A DNA stretch of 64,000 bases from Takakia lepidozioides (GCA_030704615.1 CM060734.1:42298042-42362041); one strand, 5' to 3'; shown: positions 49,147 through 61,576, counted from the stretch's first letter. Translations and numbers: made by a program. The notes: a model not told the origin generated them from the letters alone.

Positions 49147-49887
49147 TCAATTACTCCCACTGTTTGAAACAGTTGCAGATTTCCACTGATTTGAATAAGA
49201 TCCAGATGGTTGTCGTTGCCATTGAATAGAAAAACTCCCACTGCTTCCAACTGGTTGCTGATGCGATTGCTGCTGCGTTTGTGACTTGACAGTTGTGGTC
49301 ACAGTTGGCTTGGTATAGAATGCTTGGGTGTCTGTAGAAGTTTGTTGCTCCCTTCGTCTCTTTAACTTGGTTTCTTCTTTTAGCAACCTCAAAGTAAGAT
49401 TATCAAGATTGCGTTGCTCCCCCGTAACGTTATCCCAAGCTGTGAGGAGATTGTCATATTCTGGTGGTAGATTGCAGATAAGTTTAGTCATGGCTGCGCT
49501 GTCATCAAAAGCAGTATCTAGATCTTTAAGTTGACAAACTATGGTGTCTACTTCACCAAGGAAAGAAGCCATATCTTGTCCTGGAGACATCTTGCATTCA
49601 TAAAATTGTTGTTGTAAATGATAAATGTCCTCAGTGGACTTTTGCTCATGGATAAGAATCAAGCGTGACCAAATCTGAGCTGAGGTTATGCAATTCAATA
49701 ATTGGACGAGAAGCTTATCATCAATTGTCTGCATCAAAACACTTCTAGCCTGCATATCTTTGCGGTGCCAAGCAATTGCGTCAGCTGCTTCTGCTAACCG
49801 TTCAAGGCCTGTGACAATATCCATGAAGTCTCGACCTGGAGAGGACTGATTCCATTTGATACTTCCATATCTGAAAGTTGTGGCCAT
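49147..49887 (-). CDS. Copia Gag
   Basis: ATG-initiated Gag of 246 codons (MATTFRYGSIKWNQ). It has a typical UBN2-like capsid region (AIAWHRKDMQARSVL, SAQIWSRLILIHEQ, SFLGEVDTIVCQLKDL, LICNLPPEYDNLLTAWD, TLRLLKEETKLKRR) and a Gln/Ser-rich tail. The ORF stops before the zinc knuckle, which lies about 90 bp further on in another frame. It is the least damaged ORF of this element. Confidence 0.85.
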   Translation of the reverse strand: MATTFRYGSIKWNQSSPGRDFMDIVTGLERLAEAADAIAWHRKDMQARSVLMQTIDDKLLVQLLNCITSAQIWSRLILIHEQKSTEDIYHLQQQFYECKMSPGQDMASFLGEVDTIVCQLKDLDTAFDDSAAMTKLICNLPPEYDNLLTAWDNVTGEQRNLDNLTLRLLKEETKLKRRREQQTSTDTQAFYTKPTVTTTVKSQTQQQSHQQPVGSSGSFSIQWQRQPSGSYSNQWKSATVSNSGSN

Positions 49888-49931
49888 TACTTTTTAACGT
49901 TACAAAAATCTTTGCTATCCATGTCTGGTAC

Positions 49932-50300
49932 TGCAAAACAAAAACAAAGAAAAACATACGTCTCTCTGACTAAAAAACTGACTACCGCAATGAAACAAAC
50001 AAACTCTCAGCAGATTCTTTGTTCGGCTCGATAACTAGCATGAGATAAGTCCCATAACCTATTGACTATCACTATTCAATGAACGCTGTCACACTACAAC
50101 ACATTCATATCTAATCCATAAACACCATCACCATTCAATGCCGTAGATTCCACTCTCGTCTCATTTTCTGCATATAGTGTCATAACAAGTGTGTTCCTCT
50201 CAATACAACGTGTTCCTTGCTCTGTAACTAAAAACAAACACAACATAGAAGCATCACCACTATATTTATAGTACTTTGGGGGGGTCATTGGCATAGTTCA
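49932..50300 (-). promoter_or_regulatory. Probable 5' LTR/leader of the Copia element, with TATA box
   Basis: The sequence upstream of gag on the - strand contains ACTATAAATATAG (about 50262-50274), a strong TATA-type element, about 380 bp from the gag ATG. A TTTTGCA near 49932 could be the LTR end. No canonical iMet primer site and no second LTR were found, so borders are approximate. Confidence 0.4.
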
Positions 50301-50375
50301 ATTTCACTGTTCCAAGAACTAGTTCGCTGTCCCAATCTCTCAATATGCCCTCCCTGTTTTTGGGGATCCACAGAG

Positions 50376-51542
50376 TTACCAGAGGACTACTAGAAGCTGT
50401 CCCATCACAAGTTCCAAGAGTACAACACCAAAGCTGTCGATGTCACTTTTCTCCCCAACTTTCAAGGTGTAGACGTACTCTGCATACATGGCAGGAAGGA
50501 AATGGTTGTTAAAATTACATGTGCCCAAACCCAAACCCCCTCTCCCCCCCCCCTTCTCAGATGCAATGCACAAAGCAGTTGAATAAAAGATGCATTAACA
50601 TCTATCTGGATTGATGTAGCCATAGGACCCTGCAATTGCAAACATGGAGTCACCCTTCCCTGTGGTTAACTGCAAGACCTCAGCCAGGCCAAAGTCCGCC
50701 ACATGTGCCTCGTACTCGAGAGTCCAGAAAAATGTATTGGACTTGACACCGAAATGCACAATTGGGGATGCAGTCATGTGGCAAATATTCCATCCCCACA
50801 ACCATGATCAATTGCGTGCTCATAAGTGGAGGAAAATGGCCTACTTATAAAACATGCAAACCAAAACAAATAAAGCTACTTTTTTAATCCATTAGAAGAA
50901 CAAACCTGGGGATCAGTACCCGTGCTGCCCCCAAGGCTATTTGCAGCACATGCCTGTCCAGAGTGCCACCTTGGGTGCCATTTAAGATATCCCCCAGGCT
51001 GCCATTAGGCATATACTCATAAACCAGCAGGTTGGAGTACTTGTTGGAACAACAGCACAGCAGATTCATGCCTTGTAGCCACTTAGGGAAAGGCCCCTTG
51101 GTAAATTTTCAGCAGCTCAAGTCGAGGACTTCCATCTTTGTGAAGTTTGCAAACCATGACGGAATAGCTGCTGGTGTGAAGTCAGCAGAACCCATGTGTA
51201 TCTCAGTCAAGTTAAGAAGATTACCAAGGCTGGAGGGAAGTAAGCCTGTGAAATTGGCAGACTGCAGGTTCAAGTACTGAAGTGCAGGTGAATCACCCCT
51301 GCTCTCTGGGATCAGGCCGCTGAAAGTTGAGTACGATACATCCAGCATTGATAACGATTTCAGTTTGGAAATGTCGGGACTGGACCCTCAATGTATGTCC
51401 AGCTCATGTTGACAGTCACCGGGTTTGTGCAGCTGAGAACATCAGAAGGGAAATAGCCTTGCAAATTGGCATAGCTCCAATCCAGAACCTCGAGATGGGT
51501 AAAGCTGGCCTGCAAACCCAAAGCACATGTGGACCTCATCAA
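50376..51542 (-). pseudogene. LRR receptor-like kinase pseudogene
   Basis: Pieces of a subfamily-XI-like receptor kinase in gene order on the - strand: LRRs at 51542-51360 and 51348-51109 (LQYLNLQSANFTGLLPSSLG); then, after a deletion removing the remaining LRRs, membrane helix and glycine loop, the kinase hinge ([14 protein letters not shown], 51069-50884); the catalytic and activation segments (50801-50595, [19 protein letters not shown]); and EKSDIDSFGVVLLELV (50573-50376). The catalytic HRD is replaced by HFG and the Asn-loop is altered. It is related to, but not a copy of, the complete gene at 1.7 kb. A retained intron-like gap separates the last two kinase pieces, suggesting duplication at DNA level rather than retrocopying. 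Confidence 0.85.
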
Positions 51543-52034
51543 TCAGTGGCATAGTCATCACTTAGTCATCAAGTGTTGTTGCAATGCCAAAGGACCTAGA
51601 TCCTGGGAATTGAACAACCTTGAAATGTTACTATACACAGTCAATTCCACTTCCCATACAGACACAAATTAAAGCAGACACAAATAATTCAACTGCGGGT
51701 TCACCATCCTCATATCCACTACACCCTAAGTGAGTAGACTTCATGTCAGCAATCCATCTAATTCGTACGGAGCAATCCGAGTCAAGAGATTCCCGTCAGT
51801 CAATAACATGGACATACATAAGCTCATAATATGGGAGCAGACAACATCCAGAAGATTCACAAAAGGAGCAATCGAAAACACGCTTTCATTGTATTGCCAT
51901 ATAATCGCCTTTCCAGACAGAGTGTCAAAGTGAGAGAAACCATTTTGCCAGCCGACATGTGTGAAAGACGTGAAGGAAAGGCCAGGGAAGTAAAGGCACT
52001 TTTGACGCTGGTTCTATGGCTGGATCATAAGTTC
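51543..52034. other. Spacer without recognisable features
   Basis: AT-balanced sequence between the kinase pseudogene and the chromovirus LTR. No repeat or ORF of note. Confidence 0.4.
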
Positions 52035-53641
52035 TGTCGCGCACCTCACTTCTAGAAGCTCCCCTTCAAGTCATAGTTACTCGCTTTGATGCGCGAGCCT
52101 AATTCCCAACCTGGCCGCCGGCCAACTTGGAGCTTCGGCTGCTCACCGTGGCATAAACGGTCCCCCTTTGATCTCCCAAAGAACCCTCCACCGATTTGGG
52201 CCAGCGGGAATTCCCTTGGTAGTTGGCAGTCCGAACAGCTCCCCACTCTTTGGTTGCTTTCGCACTCGCTCTCTTACTCACTAGTTTTGGTGTCACCAAC
52301 GGGCTTGCACCGTTCTCGGGGTTACTACTCCCTATATATACTTCTGTAGCTGTCCGGGGGGTTTCACACAACCAGCCATGCCATTTTATGGCGAACCACC
52401 ACGAAAACCCTCGACTCCCGGTGTGATGAGTCGCGGTGAGTCTTGGCCACTCACCACGGCCCCTATGGACCGTGATGAGTCCCAAGGACTCCCCACGACT
52501 CCCACCACGAGGTCTCTGCCCCATGGTGAGTCCTATGCCACCCCCCACTAAGTCCCGCTAAGCTACCACCACCCCGTGTGGAGCCACCCCCACCGCACAC
52601 CCGGTGGTGGGGCTCCACCTAGTGAGCGCCTCCCGCTTCCCTGAGTGCCTTGGGCACTCAAGGGTGCTTCAGCCCCCATACCATCGCTGCCGCTGCTTCC
52701 CCCCCCACAGGGGCAGCCCCTCATGTGTCCCGACCCTCCCTGCCCTCAAGGCAAAGGGCCGCGACCACACCCCTACCAACAGGGAGTCGATGTCCTCATC
52801 GACTTGTCCATTTTGTAGAACGAACATCCAAGTTGTGGCGTCCCACACAAGGATTTGTTTCCGTACCATGGCATCCCATGGCAAAAGAACCACAACCCCA
52901 CGCTTGACTCTACTCTCCACTACTAGTTCGGCCGACTTCCTCCAAGTCCCGGCCAAGGGTGGAGCCTCTCAAGCTCCTCCCAGTGCACTCTTCTTGGCCT
53001 ACCTCAAGCCAAGGACTATCCTCCCCCGAGTATCGAATCGCCTTATGCAACAACATTGCTTGCGACCGCTCATGATTGCCGCTTTGGGCATCAGCCTTGA
53101 GCACGGGTCACTTCGAACCCTCTTTGGAGAGAAAGATAACCTTGAACCAACCGCGCGCCCCAATCACTACAATTGGGTTCCCCTTGGAAGGCTGGCCTAT
53201 GAGGTACGGGAACACGCCCGAAGCCACACGACGTCGTCCCGAGGCTCACGATTATAGTACATGAACGGAGCACGTAGCTTCCCGCTTTAGCCCCGCACTA
53301 CGAGGCAACCCCCCTCGGTAAGCGCAGTTAGAGTACGCGCAAGCGTCGCCAGGTGCGCACTAGCCACGTGAACTCCAAAGAAGGCGCATGTTTCCTCCTG
53401 CCCTTGGATGGGAGTCACCGATTTCGGCACTGCGCAAACACACGATTAACCCAATTTACCTCTCCCTTTTGTAAGCTAGCAAGCATCTACACACTAGCCA
53501 ACCACAAACCATGCAATCACCCATTCCAAACAAAATAAGACAACAAACATTTGGAACCCATTTCCTTTATAACAAATTTTTTGTACAATACAAGTTTTTG
53601 CAATCGGATTCCTGAGCTAGCTAACCGGGGCTAAGCATGCA
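52035..53641 (-). repeat. 3' LTR of inverted chromovirus A (1607 bp)
   Basis: On the - strand it starts TGCATGCTTAGCC directly after a GGAGGAGGAAA polypurine tract at 53642 and ends GTGCGCGACA at 52035. The same start follows the chromodomain ORF of the neighbouring element at 61556, and the same end precedes its primer site at 56886. It contains the TATATATAGGGAG promoter word (about 52333, - strand) and a hairpin built from TGAGTGCC and its complement (52642-52660). Confidence 0.9.
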
Positions 53642-53644
53642 TTT

Positions 53645-56170
53645 CCTCCTCCACGCTCCAAGTTTTATGTCCCAATCAACGCTTCTTCCTCCGCTTTTGC
53701 GGTCGCCCTTCGAAACTTGCAAAACCCCGCCTCGGATGCGTTTCCCATTTCTCTGAGGCACGCACCCAAGATGCCTCCACATGATGATGCCCTTCCATTT
53801 GACGAGATACTCCGTTTTCTCGGTTCTTGAACCTCCTCGACTTAAGTCTCTGCCTCCACCTCGTACTCAGGTTCATTTTCATGATCCAACAGCACAGGTG
53901 GCGGACGCAACACTTGATGCCGATTCGGACGCGCTTCATCTTTGAAGTAAGGCTTCAAAAGGGAGACGTGGATACTGGATGCACCTTGCTGTTGCGGCAG
54001 CTCCAATTCATACACATCCTCATTCATACCTTCCAGATGCGAAAGGGTCCCGCATACGGAGGTACGAACTTTGGACTCACTTCCGAGGTAGTCGGAAATT
54101 CTTGATGTTCAACCAGACCTCCGTGCCTGCTTCAAACTTCACTTCCTTCCGCTTCCGATTCGCCTGCCTTTCATACCGTTTCCTATCTTTGGCAATGTTG
54201 TACTTTGCGAGCTTCAACAAACGCTCGCGTTCTTCTAGTACCGCCGCTACCTACTACGGTTCCTCAACGTCCTGGGCGGCCCAACTTGTCGGCACCAGAG
54301 GTGCTTTTCCATAGACCAATACGAAAGGGGAAATCCCGTTTGCGGAGTGTTTCTGTTTTTATTATAACAGAACTCTGCCGCGTCTAAGTGTTCCACCCAG
54401 TCTGTTTGGTCTGCCGACACGTAATTCCGCAAGATCTGCTTCACTACAGAATTCACTCTTTATGTTTGGCCGTCGGTCGTCGGAAGGTGGTGCTCATCTT
54501 CAGCCTCGTCCCCATCTTCTTCCAAAGTGCCCTCCAAAATTTACTCGTAATTTGGATCGCGGTCCGAGACAATATCCTTCGGGACTCCATGATGCTTTAA
54601 GACGTGGGCGAAGTAAAGTCGCTCTGTTTCCTGCGCCGTTGCCGTCTCCTTGGTGGGGATGAAATGACCCATTTTATTGAACCCTATCCACCACCACCAT
54701 GATTGCATCAAATCCTTTTGACAGCGGCATAGCAGTCATGAAATCCATCGAGACCGCTTTCCCAAGTCCCTCTGGAATCGGCAAGGGTTTAAACAGCCCC
54801 GCTTGCTTTTTGTACTCGCTCCGATTTTGTTGGCATGTGGTGCATGTCCTTGACAATACTCCTCTGCCTCCTCCCTCAGTTTGGGCCAGAAATACTCTTT
54901 CTTCAAGAGTGCCGCAGTGCGCTTGGCTCCGCCGTGGCCCGCAAGCGGGCTATCATGGCATTCTCTCAAGAGGCTATCTCTGATCCCTCCCTTCGGCATT
55001 TGATGATAGCTGGAGCGCAAGTCGATCCGGCTGAAATACTTCGCTCCTGCCAACCGGTATCGAAAAGGTCGTCGAACCTTGGCAAAGGTACCGGTTTTTT
55101 AATAGTCACCTTATTCAAAGCCCTGTAATCGACACACATCCGCCGCGTCCCATCCTTCTTGTCTGCGAATAGCAACCGGGGCTCCGTAAGGTGACTTACT
55201 CGGCCCGGATGTACCCCCCTTTGACATTAGATCCTTGAGCTGAGTCTTCAGCTCGACCAACTCCCTGTGGGCTCACCGGTTAAGGGTGCCTTGGCAGCGG
55301 TTCTGATCCCGGGTAATCACCTCAATCTTTGTGGTCAACTCCTCTTCGCGGTGGCAAGCCGCTTGGTTAATCCTCCGGCATCACATCCTGGTATTTCTCC
55401 AAAATGCCCTTGATCCAATCTGGGTTGGGATCCCCATCGCCTTCTCCCTTCACTTCTCTAATGTAAAGCAAAACCTGGCCTCGTGTGCCTCCTCCACGGC
55501 CCACTCCCTTGCTGACAGACGGTTCATTCGCCCTCCCATGGGTTTGGGCATTTCCGACACTCGTAAGACCTCGCCACCATTCCCACATGGCAGCGTGACT
55601 ACTCTCTTGCGGCCATCTATGACCGCTCCGGATTTGCCTCAAAAAGGTCATCCCCAAAATGAGATCCCACTCCATCGATCTCGCAGATGGGAAAGTTCTC
55701 ACGTCCCTCCCCACTCCCCAGTTGAAGAGGAACATCAAACGCCAACCTTATCGCCAATTGCGGTTCTCATTTGGCAGAACGCACCTCGACTTCGAGCAAA
55801 AGCACATTGAAAGCCTGAACATATCCCCGAATGTCATCTGTTTGCTTCAAATTCCTCATCTTGTCCCGGGCAAGCCAGGACGCGTTGAGGGGCACAAACT
55901 GTCTCTTCATCAATTCCTTGAACCCACTCCAGTTCAAGGTTTTCCGGGCTTGGACCTCGGTCGTGAAGGCGTTTTTCTGCCACCATTGTTGAGCAAGCCC
56001 TCAAATAGGTGGGAGCCACTTCCACCCGATCCTCGTCACTCAACTTGGCCGCCCGGAAGTACTGCTCTAGCTCCAGGAGCCAGGTGTTGAGTGCCTTCCG
56101 ATTTCGGACGCCCTCAAAGGTGCCGGGTTCCTTAGGCTTCACCTTAAACTTTGCCTTAGTGGATGTCGAT
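53645..56170 (-). mobile_element. Chromovirus A (Ty3/Gypsy with chromodomain), internal part, deleted and 5'-truncated
   Basis: On the - strand, from high to low coordinate: Gag (from 56165, TKAKFKVKPKEPGTF and NTWLLELEQYFRAAKL), protease-adjacent region (55738-55367), RT start (55175-54966, [20 protein letters not shown]; then [12 protein letters not shown]), a direct jump into the integrase zinc region ([26 protein letters not shown]), integrase core pieces (DFMTAMPLSKGFDAIMVVVD), the module-like end (VHVSLLKPYFKDEARPN) and chromodomain remnants. The RT palm with its catalytic DD and the RNase H are missing; compared with element B about 1.1 kb is deleted. The 5' end of gag and the 5' LTR are lost at about 56165-56175, where the LTR of element B begins. 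Confidence 0.85.
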
Positions 56171-56886
56171 GCACTTTGCCTTGAGGGCAGGGGGTCGGGA
56201 CACATGAGGGGCTGCCCCTGTGGTGGGGGCAGCGGCAGCGATAGGTATGGGGGGGCTGAAGCACCCTTGAGTGCCCATGGCACTCAAGAAGGCGGAGGCG
56301 GTCGTGGAGCCCCGCACACCGGGTTCGGTGGGGGTGGCTCCACAAGGGGTGGTGGTAGCTTAGCGGGACTTAGTGGGGGTGGCATAGAGGACTCACCATG
56401 GGGGCCGGAGACCTCGTGGTGGGAGTCGTGGGGAGTCTGGGACTCATCACAGTCCATAGGGGCCGTGGTGAGTGGGCCAAGACTCACCGCGACTCATCAC
56501 TGGGAGTCGAGGATTTTCGTGGTGGTTCGCCATAAAATGGCATGGCTGGTTGTGAAACCCCGCGGACAGCTACAGAAGTATATATAGGGAGTAGTAACCC
56601 CTAGAACGGTGCAAGCCCGTTGGTGACCAAAAACTAGTGAGTAAGCAAGCGAGCCGGAAAGCGACCAAAGAGTGGGGAGTTGTTTCGGACTCCAACTACC
56701 AAGGGAATTCCCGCCTGGTTCCAAATCGGTGGAGGGTTCTTTGGGAGGTCAAAGGGGGGACCGTTATGCCCCGGTGAGCAGCCCGAAGCTCCAAGTGGTC
56801 CGGCGGCCAGATTGGAAGTTAGGCCGCGCGCATCAAGTTAGCAACTATGACCTGAAGGGGAGCTTACCGAAGTGAGGTGCGCGACA
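56171..56886 (+). repeat. 5' LTR of chromovirus B, left end missing
   Basis: The last 716 bp of the ~1.6-kb LTR, homologous to 62444-64000 (without the hAT insert) and to the complement of 52035-52760. It carries the TATATATAGGGAG promoter word near 56579 and the CTTGAGTGCC hairpin at 56266-56288, and ends GTGCGCGACA at 56886. The left end joins the inverted gag of element A, so the normal 5' border and target duplication are gone. Confidence 0.85.
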
Positions 56887-56890
56887 ACCT

Positions 56891-56902
56891 TGGTATCAGA
56901 GC
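56891..56902 (+). other. Primer binding site (initiator tRNA-Met)
   Basis: TGGTATCAGAGC, complementary to the 3' end of plant initiator tRNA-Met, lies 4 bp after the LTR end. It fixes the LTR border and the + orientation of element B. Confidence 0.9.
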
Positions 56903-56942
56903 TTAGAGTTCAGTAACGTGATCGTCCTTGGATTGGCCTCAT

Positions 56943-58110
56943 CATGGGGTCGGGCAAGCCCAAGCGAAAGCGGAATGGCCCAAAACTGATGATCCTGGTG
57001 AGCCCGATGGGGGACGTGTCCACCGAGGCGGCCGTTTGAGGAAGCGATGCATTGTTTCCGAAAACGAGGCCGCTCAAGAGCGGGAGGAATCTGAGGAGTC
57101 GGAGCCCGAGGAATCCATGAGAGCTCGACCGACCAACAGATGCCTCCCATGCCGGCAGCCTTTTGGGGAAGGGTTGTTGGCGCAATTTGGCGGGGACGTT
57201 GAAAAACGTGTTGAAGGCGGCTATGCCACTTCCACTAAGGCAAAATTTAAGGTGAAGCCTAAGGAACCCGGCACCTTCGAGGGGGTCCGAAATCGGAAGG
57301 CACTCAACACCTGGCACTTGGAGCTAGAGCAGTACTACTTTCCAGGCAGCCAAGTTGATGACGAGGATCGGGTGGAAGTGGCTCCCACCTATTTGAGGGG
57401 CTATGCTCAACAATGGTGGCAGAAAACGCCTTCACGACCGAGGTCCAAGCCCGGAAACCTTGAAACTGGAGTGGGTTCAAGGAATTGATGAAGGAGACAG
57501 TTTGTGCCCCCTCAACGCGTCCTGGCTTGCCCGGACAAGATGAGGAATTTGAACCAAACAGATGACATCGGGGATATTTCCAGGCTTTCAATGTGCTGTT
57601 GCTCGAAGTCGCGGACATGGCAAGAACCAGAAATTGGTCTCACAACTTTGTGGCGGACTGGCCATGGGCTAGGCGGAAGTTGGAGGAGAAGCCCCTAGAC
57701 TTTGACGAGGCAATGAGAGGGCTGAATGTTTCTCGGATGTCCCTAGGGGTGAAAGACAGGCCGTACGGAGCTGAACCACAAGAAGACCCCCGGCGGGAAG
57801 GTGACGTCTTCGACCGGAAAAGAAGTGGGATAGGCCACGCGGCGACAATGGCACGTGGAAATCGAAGGAGGGGCCATCACAAGTCAAGGCGGCACCCGGT
57901 GCTTCGAAAGGAAAAGCGGGTGGAGCGGCCTATGGCGGACAGAAGGCAACCTTGATGGAGTGTGTTTCATTGTGGGGAGCCCGGGCACATGGCCAAAAGT
58001 GCACGAAGCCCCCGACAATTGAACATGACTCGGGCGACCATAGAGCTGTCGGAAGATACCATCAGTCGCTTGGTGGAAGCGGTGGTCGCCCCAGGACTTA
58101 CAAGGTAAGG
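56943..58110 (+). pseudogene. Chromovirus B Gag
   Basis: ATG at 56943 (MGSGKPKRKRNGPK), followed by several frameshifts and stops. Recognisable pieces: TKAKFKVKPKEPGTFEGVRN, ALNTWHLELEQYYFPG, RVEVAPTYLRG; an Arg/Gly-rich tail (57593-57955); and a broken CCHC knuckle near 57960 (FHCGEPGHMAK readable in one frame, the first Cys in another). Homologous to the gag of element A on the opposite strand. Confidence 0.8.
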
Positions 58111-58149
58111 CAAATTTTCTTTGTGAGTTGTATCAGGAAACTGGCGCCT

Positions 58150-60160
58150 TACGTAACAGGGAGTCAGTTATTGTTCATGGATGGGATAATATCCAGAACT
58201 AATGTGTCGTTGTTGGTGGACATGAGAGCGTCGCACTCCTTCATGACACCGGCAACGGCACAAAAGCTTGGACTCCCGACAGTGACGTGGTGGCCTCTAT
58301 TGAGGTGCGTTCTGCCAAATGAGAACCGCAATTTGGCGACAAGGTTAGCATTTGAATGTTCCTCTTCAACTGGGGAGTTGGGAGGGACGTGAGAACTCAC
58401 CATCTGCGAGATCCGATGGAGTGGATCTCATTTGGGGATGACTTTTTTGAGCAAATCCGGAGCGGTCATAGATTGCCACAAGAGAGTAAGTCCACCCTGC
58501 CATGTGGGAATGGTGGTGAGGTCCTTACGAGTGTCGGAAATGCCCAAACCCGTGGGAGGGCGAATAAGCCTTCTGTCAACAAGGGGTGGGCCGTGGGGAG
58601 GCACACGAGCCCCAGTTTTTGCTCTACTTAGAAGAAGTGAAGGGAGAAGGCGATGGGGAGCAAAGCCCAGATTGGGATCAAGGGGATTTTGGAGAAATAC
58701 AGGATGTGATGCCAGAGGATTTACCAAGCGGTTTGTCACGCGAAGAGGAGTTGACCACAAGATTGAGGTGATACCGGGATCAGAACCGCCTGCCAAGGCG
58801 CCATACCGGTTGAAGCCACAGAGAGTTGGTCAAGCTGAAGACTCAGCTCAAAGATCTAATGTCAAAGGGGTACATCCGGCCGGTAAGTCACCTTACGGAG
58901 CCCGGTGCTACTTTGCAGATAAAAAGGATGGGATGCTGCGGATGTGTGGTCGATTACATGGCTCTGAATAAGGTGACTATAAAAAACCGGTACCCTTGCC
59001 AAGGAATCGACGACCTCTTCGATCGGTTGGCCAGGAGCGAAGTATTTTCAGCCGGATCGACTTGCCGCTCCGGCTATCATCAAATTCGGGTGGCGGAAGA
59101 GATGAGGAGAAGACCGCGTGCATGACAGGTATGGTTCATATGAGTTCTTGGGTGATGCCTTTTGGGCTCACCAATGCACCAGCGACATTTAGCACGCTGA
59201 TGAACAGTCTTTTTCAGGAGTGGTTGGATGACTTTGTGATCGTGTGTACAATCGACGACATCTTGGTGTACTCGAAAACAAGGAGGAGCACCTGGAGCAC
59301 CTGAAAAGGGTGTTCCAAAAATTGCGAGAAGAGAAGCTGTATGCCAAGCTTCAAAGTGCGAATTCGGGGTCACCAAAGTGGAGTTCCTGGGGCATGTGAT
59401 TTACAGAGGATGGGATCAAAACGGATGACAGAAAGGTGAGGGCGATCTTGGACTGGGAGCCCTCCGACTTCGGTCCCCCGGAGTGCGATCCTTCCTAGGA
59501 CTCGCCTCTATTACCGGGAAGTATGTTGAGAAATTTCGCCAAGATCGCGGGGCCGTTTCTCAGACCTTCTGTGTAATCCAAAGTCTGGGTATGGAACACC
59601 TTGTGTGGCCAAGCTTTTGCTGAATTGAAGCAGCGGTGGCGGAAGCTCCAGTCTTAAAATCCAATCCCGGATTCGATCGTCCGTTGTCCGAGATACATAC
59701 AGATTTTGCGTCGGACTTCGCGATTGGGGTGTACTGATGCAAGATGGACGTCCAGTGGCTTACGAAAGTAAGAAACTGAATGAAGTGGAGCGACGGTGGC
59801 CGACGCATGAGAAAGAGATGAAGGCGGTGGTGCACTGTCTTGAGCTTTGGCGCCACTATGTTGGTTCCAACCCAGTGAAGGTGTTCACGGACAATGTCAC
59901 GGTGAAGTATTTTGCCACGCAGCCCAAGTTATCCCCAAAAACAACTTGTGGCAAGATACTTTGGCAGTGTTCAACGTGGATATCCAGTACAAACCGGGAC
60001 GAGACACGTGGTAGTCGATGCTTTAAGTAGAAAAGCAGCAGCTCTTGTTGGTATACAAGGGCGAGACGGCGCTCCAAAGGAAGATCCGGAAGGCTTGCCG
60101 GAAGGATGAGCTGGCGAAGTCCGTGATGCAAGACTGAGGATGGGGGTTAAATCGTAGTTC
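58150..60160 (+). pseudogene. Chromovirus B protease, reverse transcriptase and RNase H
   Basis: The protease box reads LVDMRASHSFM where the family has a DTG catalytic triplet, so it is dead. RT pieces: YFADKKDGM, SRIDLPLRLSS, MPFGLTNAPATFSTLMNSLF and TIDDILVYSK, the catalytic DD box with its first residue changed from the usual Tyr/Phe. RNase H pieces: GRPVAYESKKLNEVERRW, EKEMKAVVHCLELWRHY, FTDNVTVKYF. Each piece is in a different frame from the next. This copy keeps the ~1.1 kb lost from element A. Confidence 0.8.
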
Positions 60161-60163
60161 CAC

Positions 60164-61576
60164 TTGCAAAATGGACTGCTCCGGTATAAGCAAAAGCGTC
60201 TCTACGTGCCGAAGGGAGGGATCAGAGATAGCCTCTTGAGAGAATGCCGCCGTGATAGCTCGCTTGCGGGCCACGGCGGAGCCAAGCGCACTGCGGCACT
60301 CTTGAAGAAAGAGTATTTCTGGCCCAAACTGAGGGAGGAGGCAGAGGAGTATGTCAAGACATGCACCACATGCCAACAAAACCGGAGCGAGTACAAAAAG
60401 CAAGCGGGGCTGTTACAACCCTTGCCGATTCCAGAGGGGACTGGGAAAGCGTCTCGATGGATTTCATGACTGCTATGCCACTGTCAAAAGGATTTGATGC
60501 AATCATGGTGGTGGTGGATAGGTTCAGTAAAATGGGTCATTTCATCCCCACCAAGGAGACGGCAACGGCGCAGGAAACAGGGCGACTTTACTTCGCCCAC
60601 GTCTTAAAGCATCATGGAGTCCCAAAGGATATTGTCTCGGACCACGATCCAAAGTTTACGAGTAAATTTTGGAGGGCACTTTGGAAGAAGATGGGGATGA
60701 GGCTGAAGATGAGCACCGCCTTCCGACCTACGAACGACGGCCAAACATAAAGAGTGAATCCGTAGTGAAGCAGATCTTGCGGAATTACGGTCGGCAGACC
60801 AAACAGACTGGGTGGAACACTTAGACGCGGCAGAGTTCTGTTATAATAACACAGAACACTCCGCAACGGGAGTTTCCCCTTTTGTATTGGTCTATGGAAA
60901 AGCACCTCTGGTGCCGACAAGTTGGGCCGCCCCGGACGTTGAGGAACCGGCAGTAGCGGCGGTACTAGAAGAACGCGAGCGTTTGTTGAAGCTCGCAAAG
61001 TACAACATTGCCAAAGCTAGGAAACGGTATGAAAGGCAGGTGAATCAGAAGCGGAGGGAAGTGAAGTTTGAAGCAGGCACGGAGGTCTGGTTGAACATCA
61101 AGAATTTCCGACTACCTCCGGAAGTGAGTCCAAAGTTCGTACCTCCGTATGCGGGACCCTTTCGCATCCGGAAGGTTTATGAATGAGGATGTGTATGAAT
61201 TGGAGCTGCCGGCCAACAGCAAGGTGCATCCAGTATTCCACGTCTCCCTTTTGAAGCCTTACTTCAAAGATGAAGCGCGTCCGAATCGGCATCAAGTGTT
61301 GCGTCCGCCACCTGTGCTGTGGATCATGAAAATGAACCTGAGTACGAGGTAGAGGCAGTACTTAAGTCGAGGAGGTTCAAGAACCGAGAAACGGAGTATC
61401 TCGTCAAATGGAAGGGCTATCATCATGTGGAGGCATCTTGGGTGCGTGCCTCAGAAATGGAAACGCATCCGAGGCGGTTGCAGTTTTCGAAGGGCGACCT
61501 CAAAAGCGGAAGAAGCGTTGATGGGGACATCAACCTTGGAGCGTGGGGGAGGAAATGCATGCTTAGCCCGGCTTAG
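60164..61576 (+). pseudogene. Chromovirus B integrase with chromodomain
   Basis: Zinc domain (LRECRRDSSLAGHGGAKRTA to CTTCQQNRSEYKKQ), catalytic core (MDFMTAMPLSKGFDAIMVVV, RFSKMGHFIPTKET, DIVSDHDPKFTSKFW, LKMSTAFRPTNDGQT), C-terminal region (FCYNNTEHSATGVSPF, VFHVSLLKPYFKDEARPN) and a chromodomain (EYEVEAVLKSRRF, ETEYLVKWKGYHHVEASWV). In chromoviruses the chromodomain directs integration to heterochromatin. Three or four frameshifts divide the ORF. A purine-rich tract (GCGTGGGGGAGGAAA, 61541-61555) inside the final frame is the polypurine tract that abuts the 3' LTR. Confidence 0.85.
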
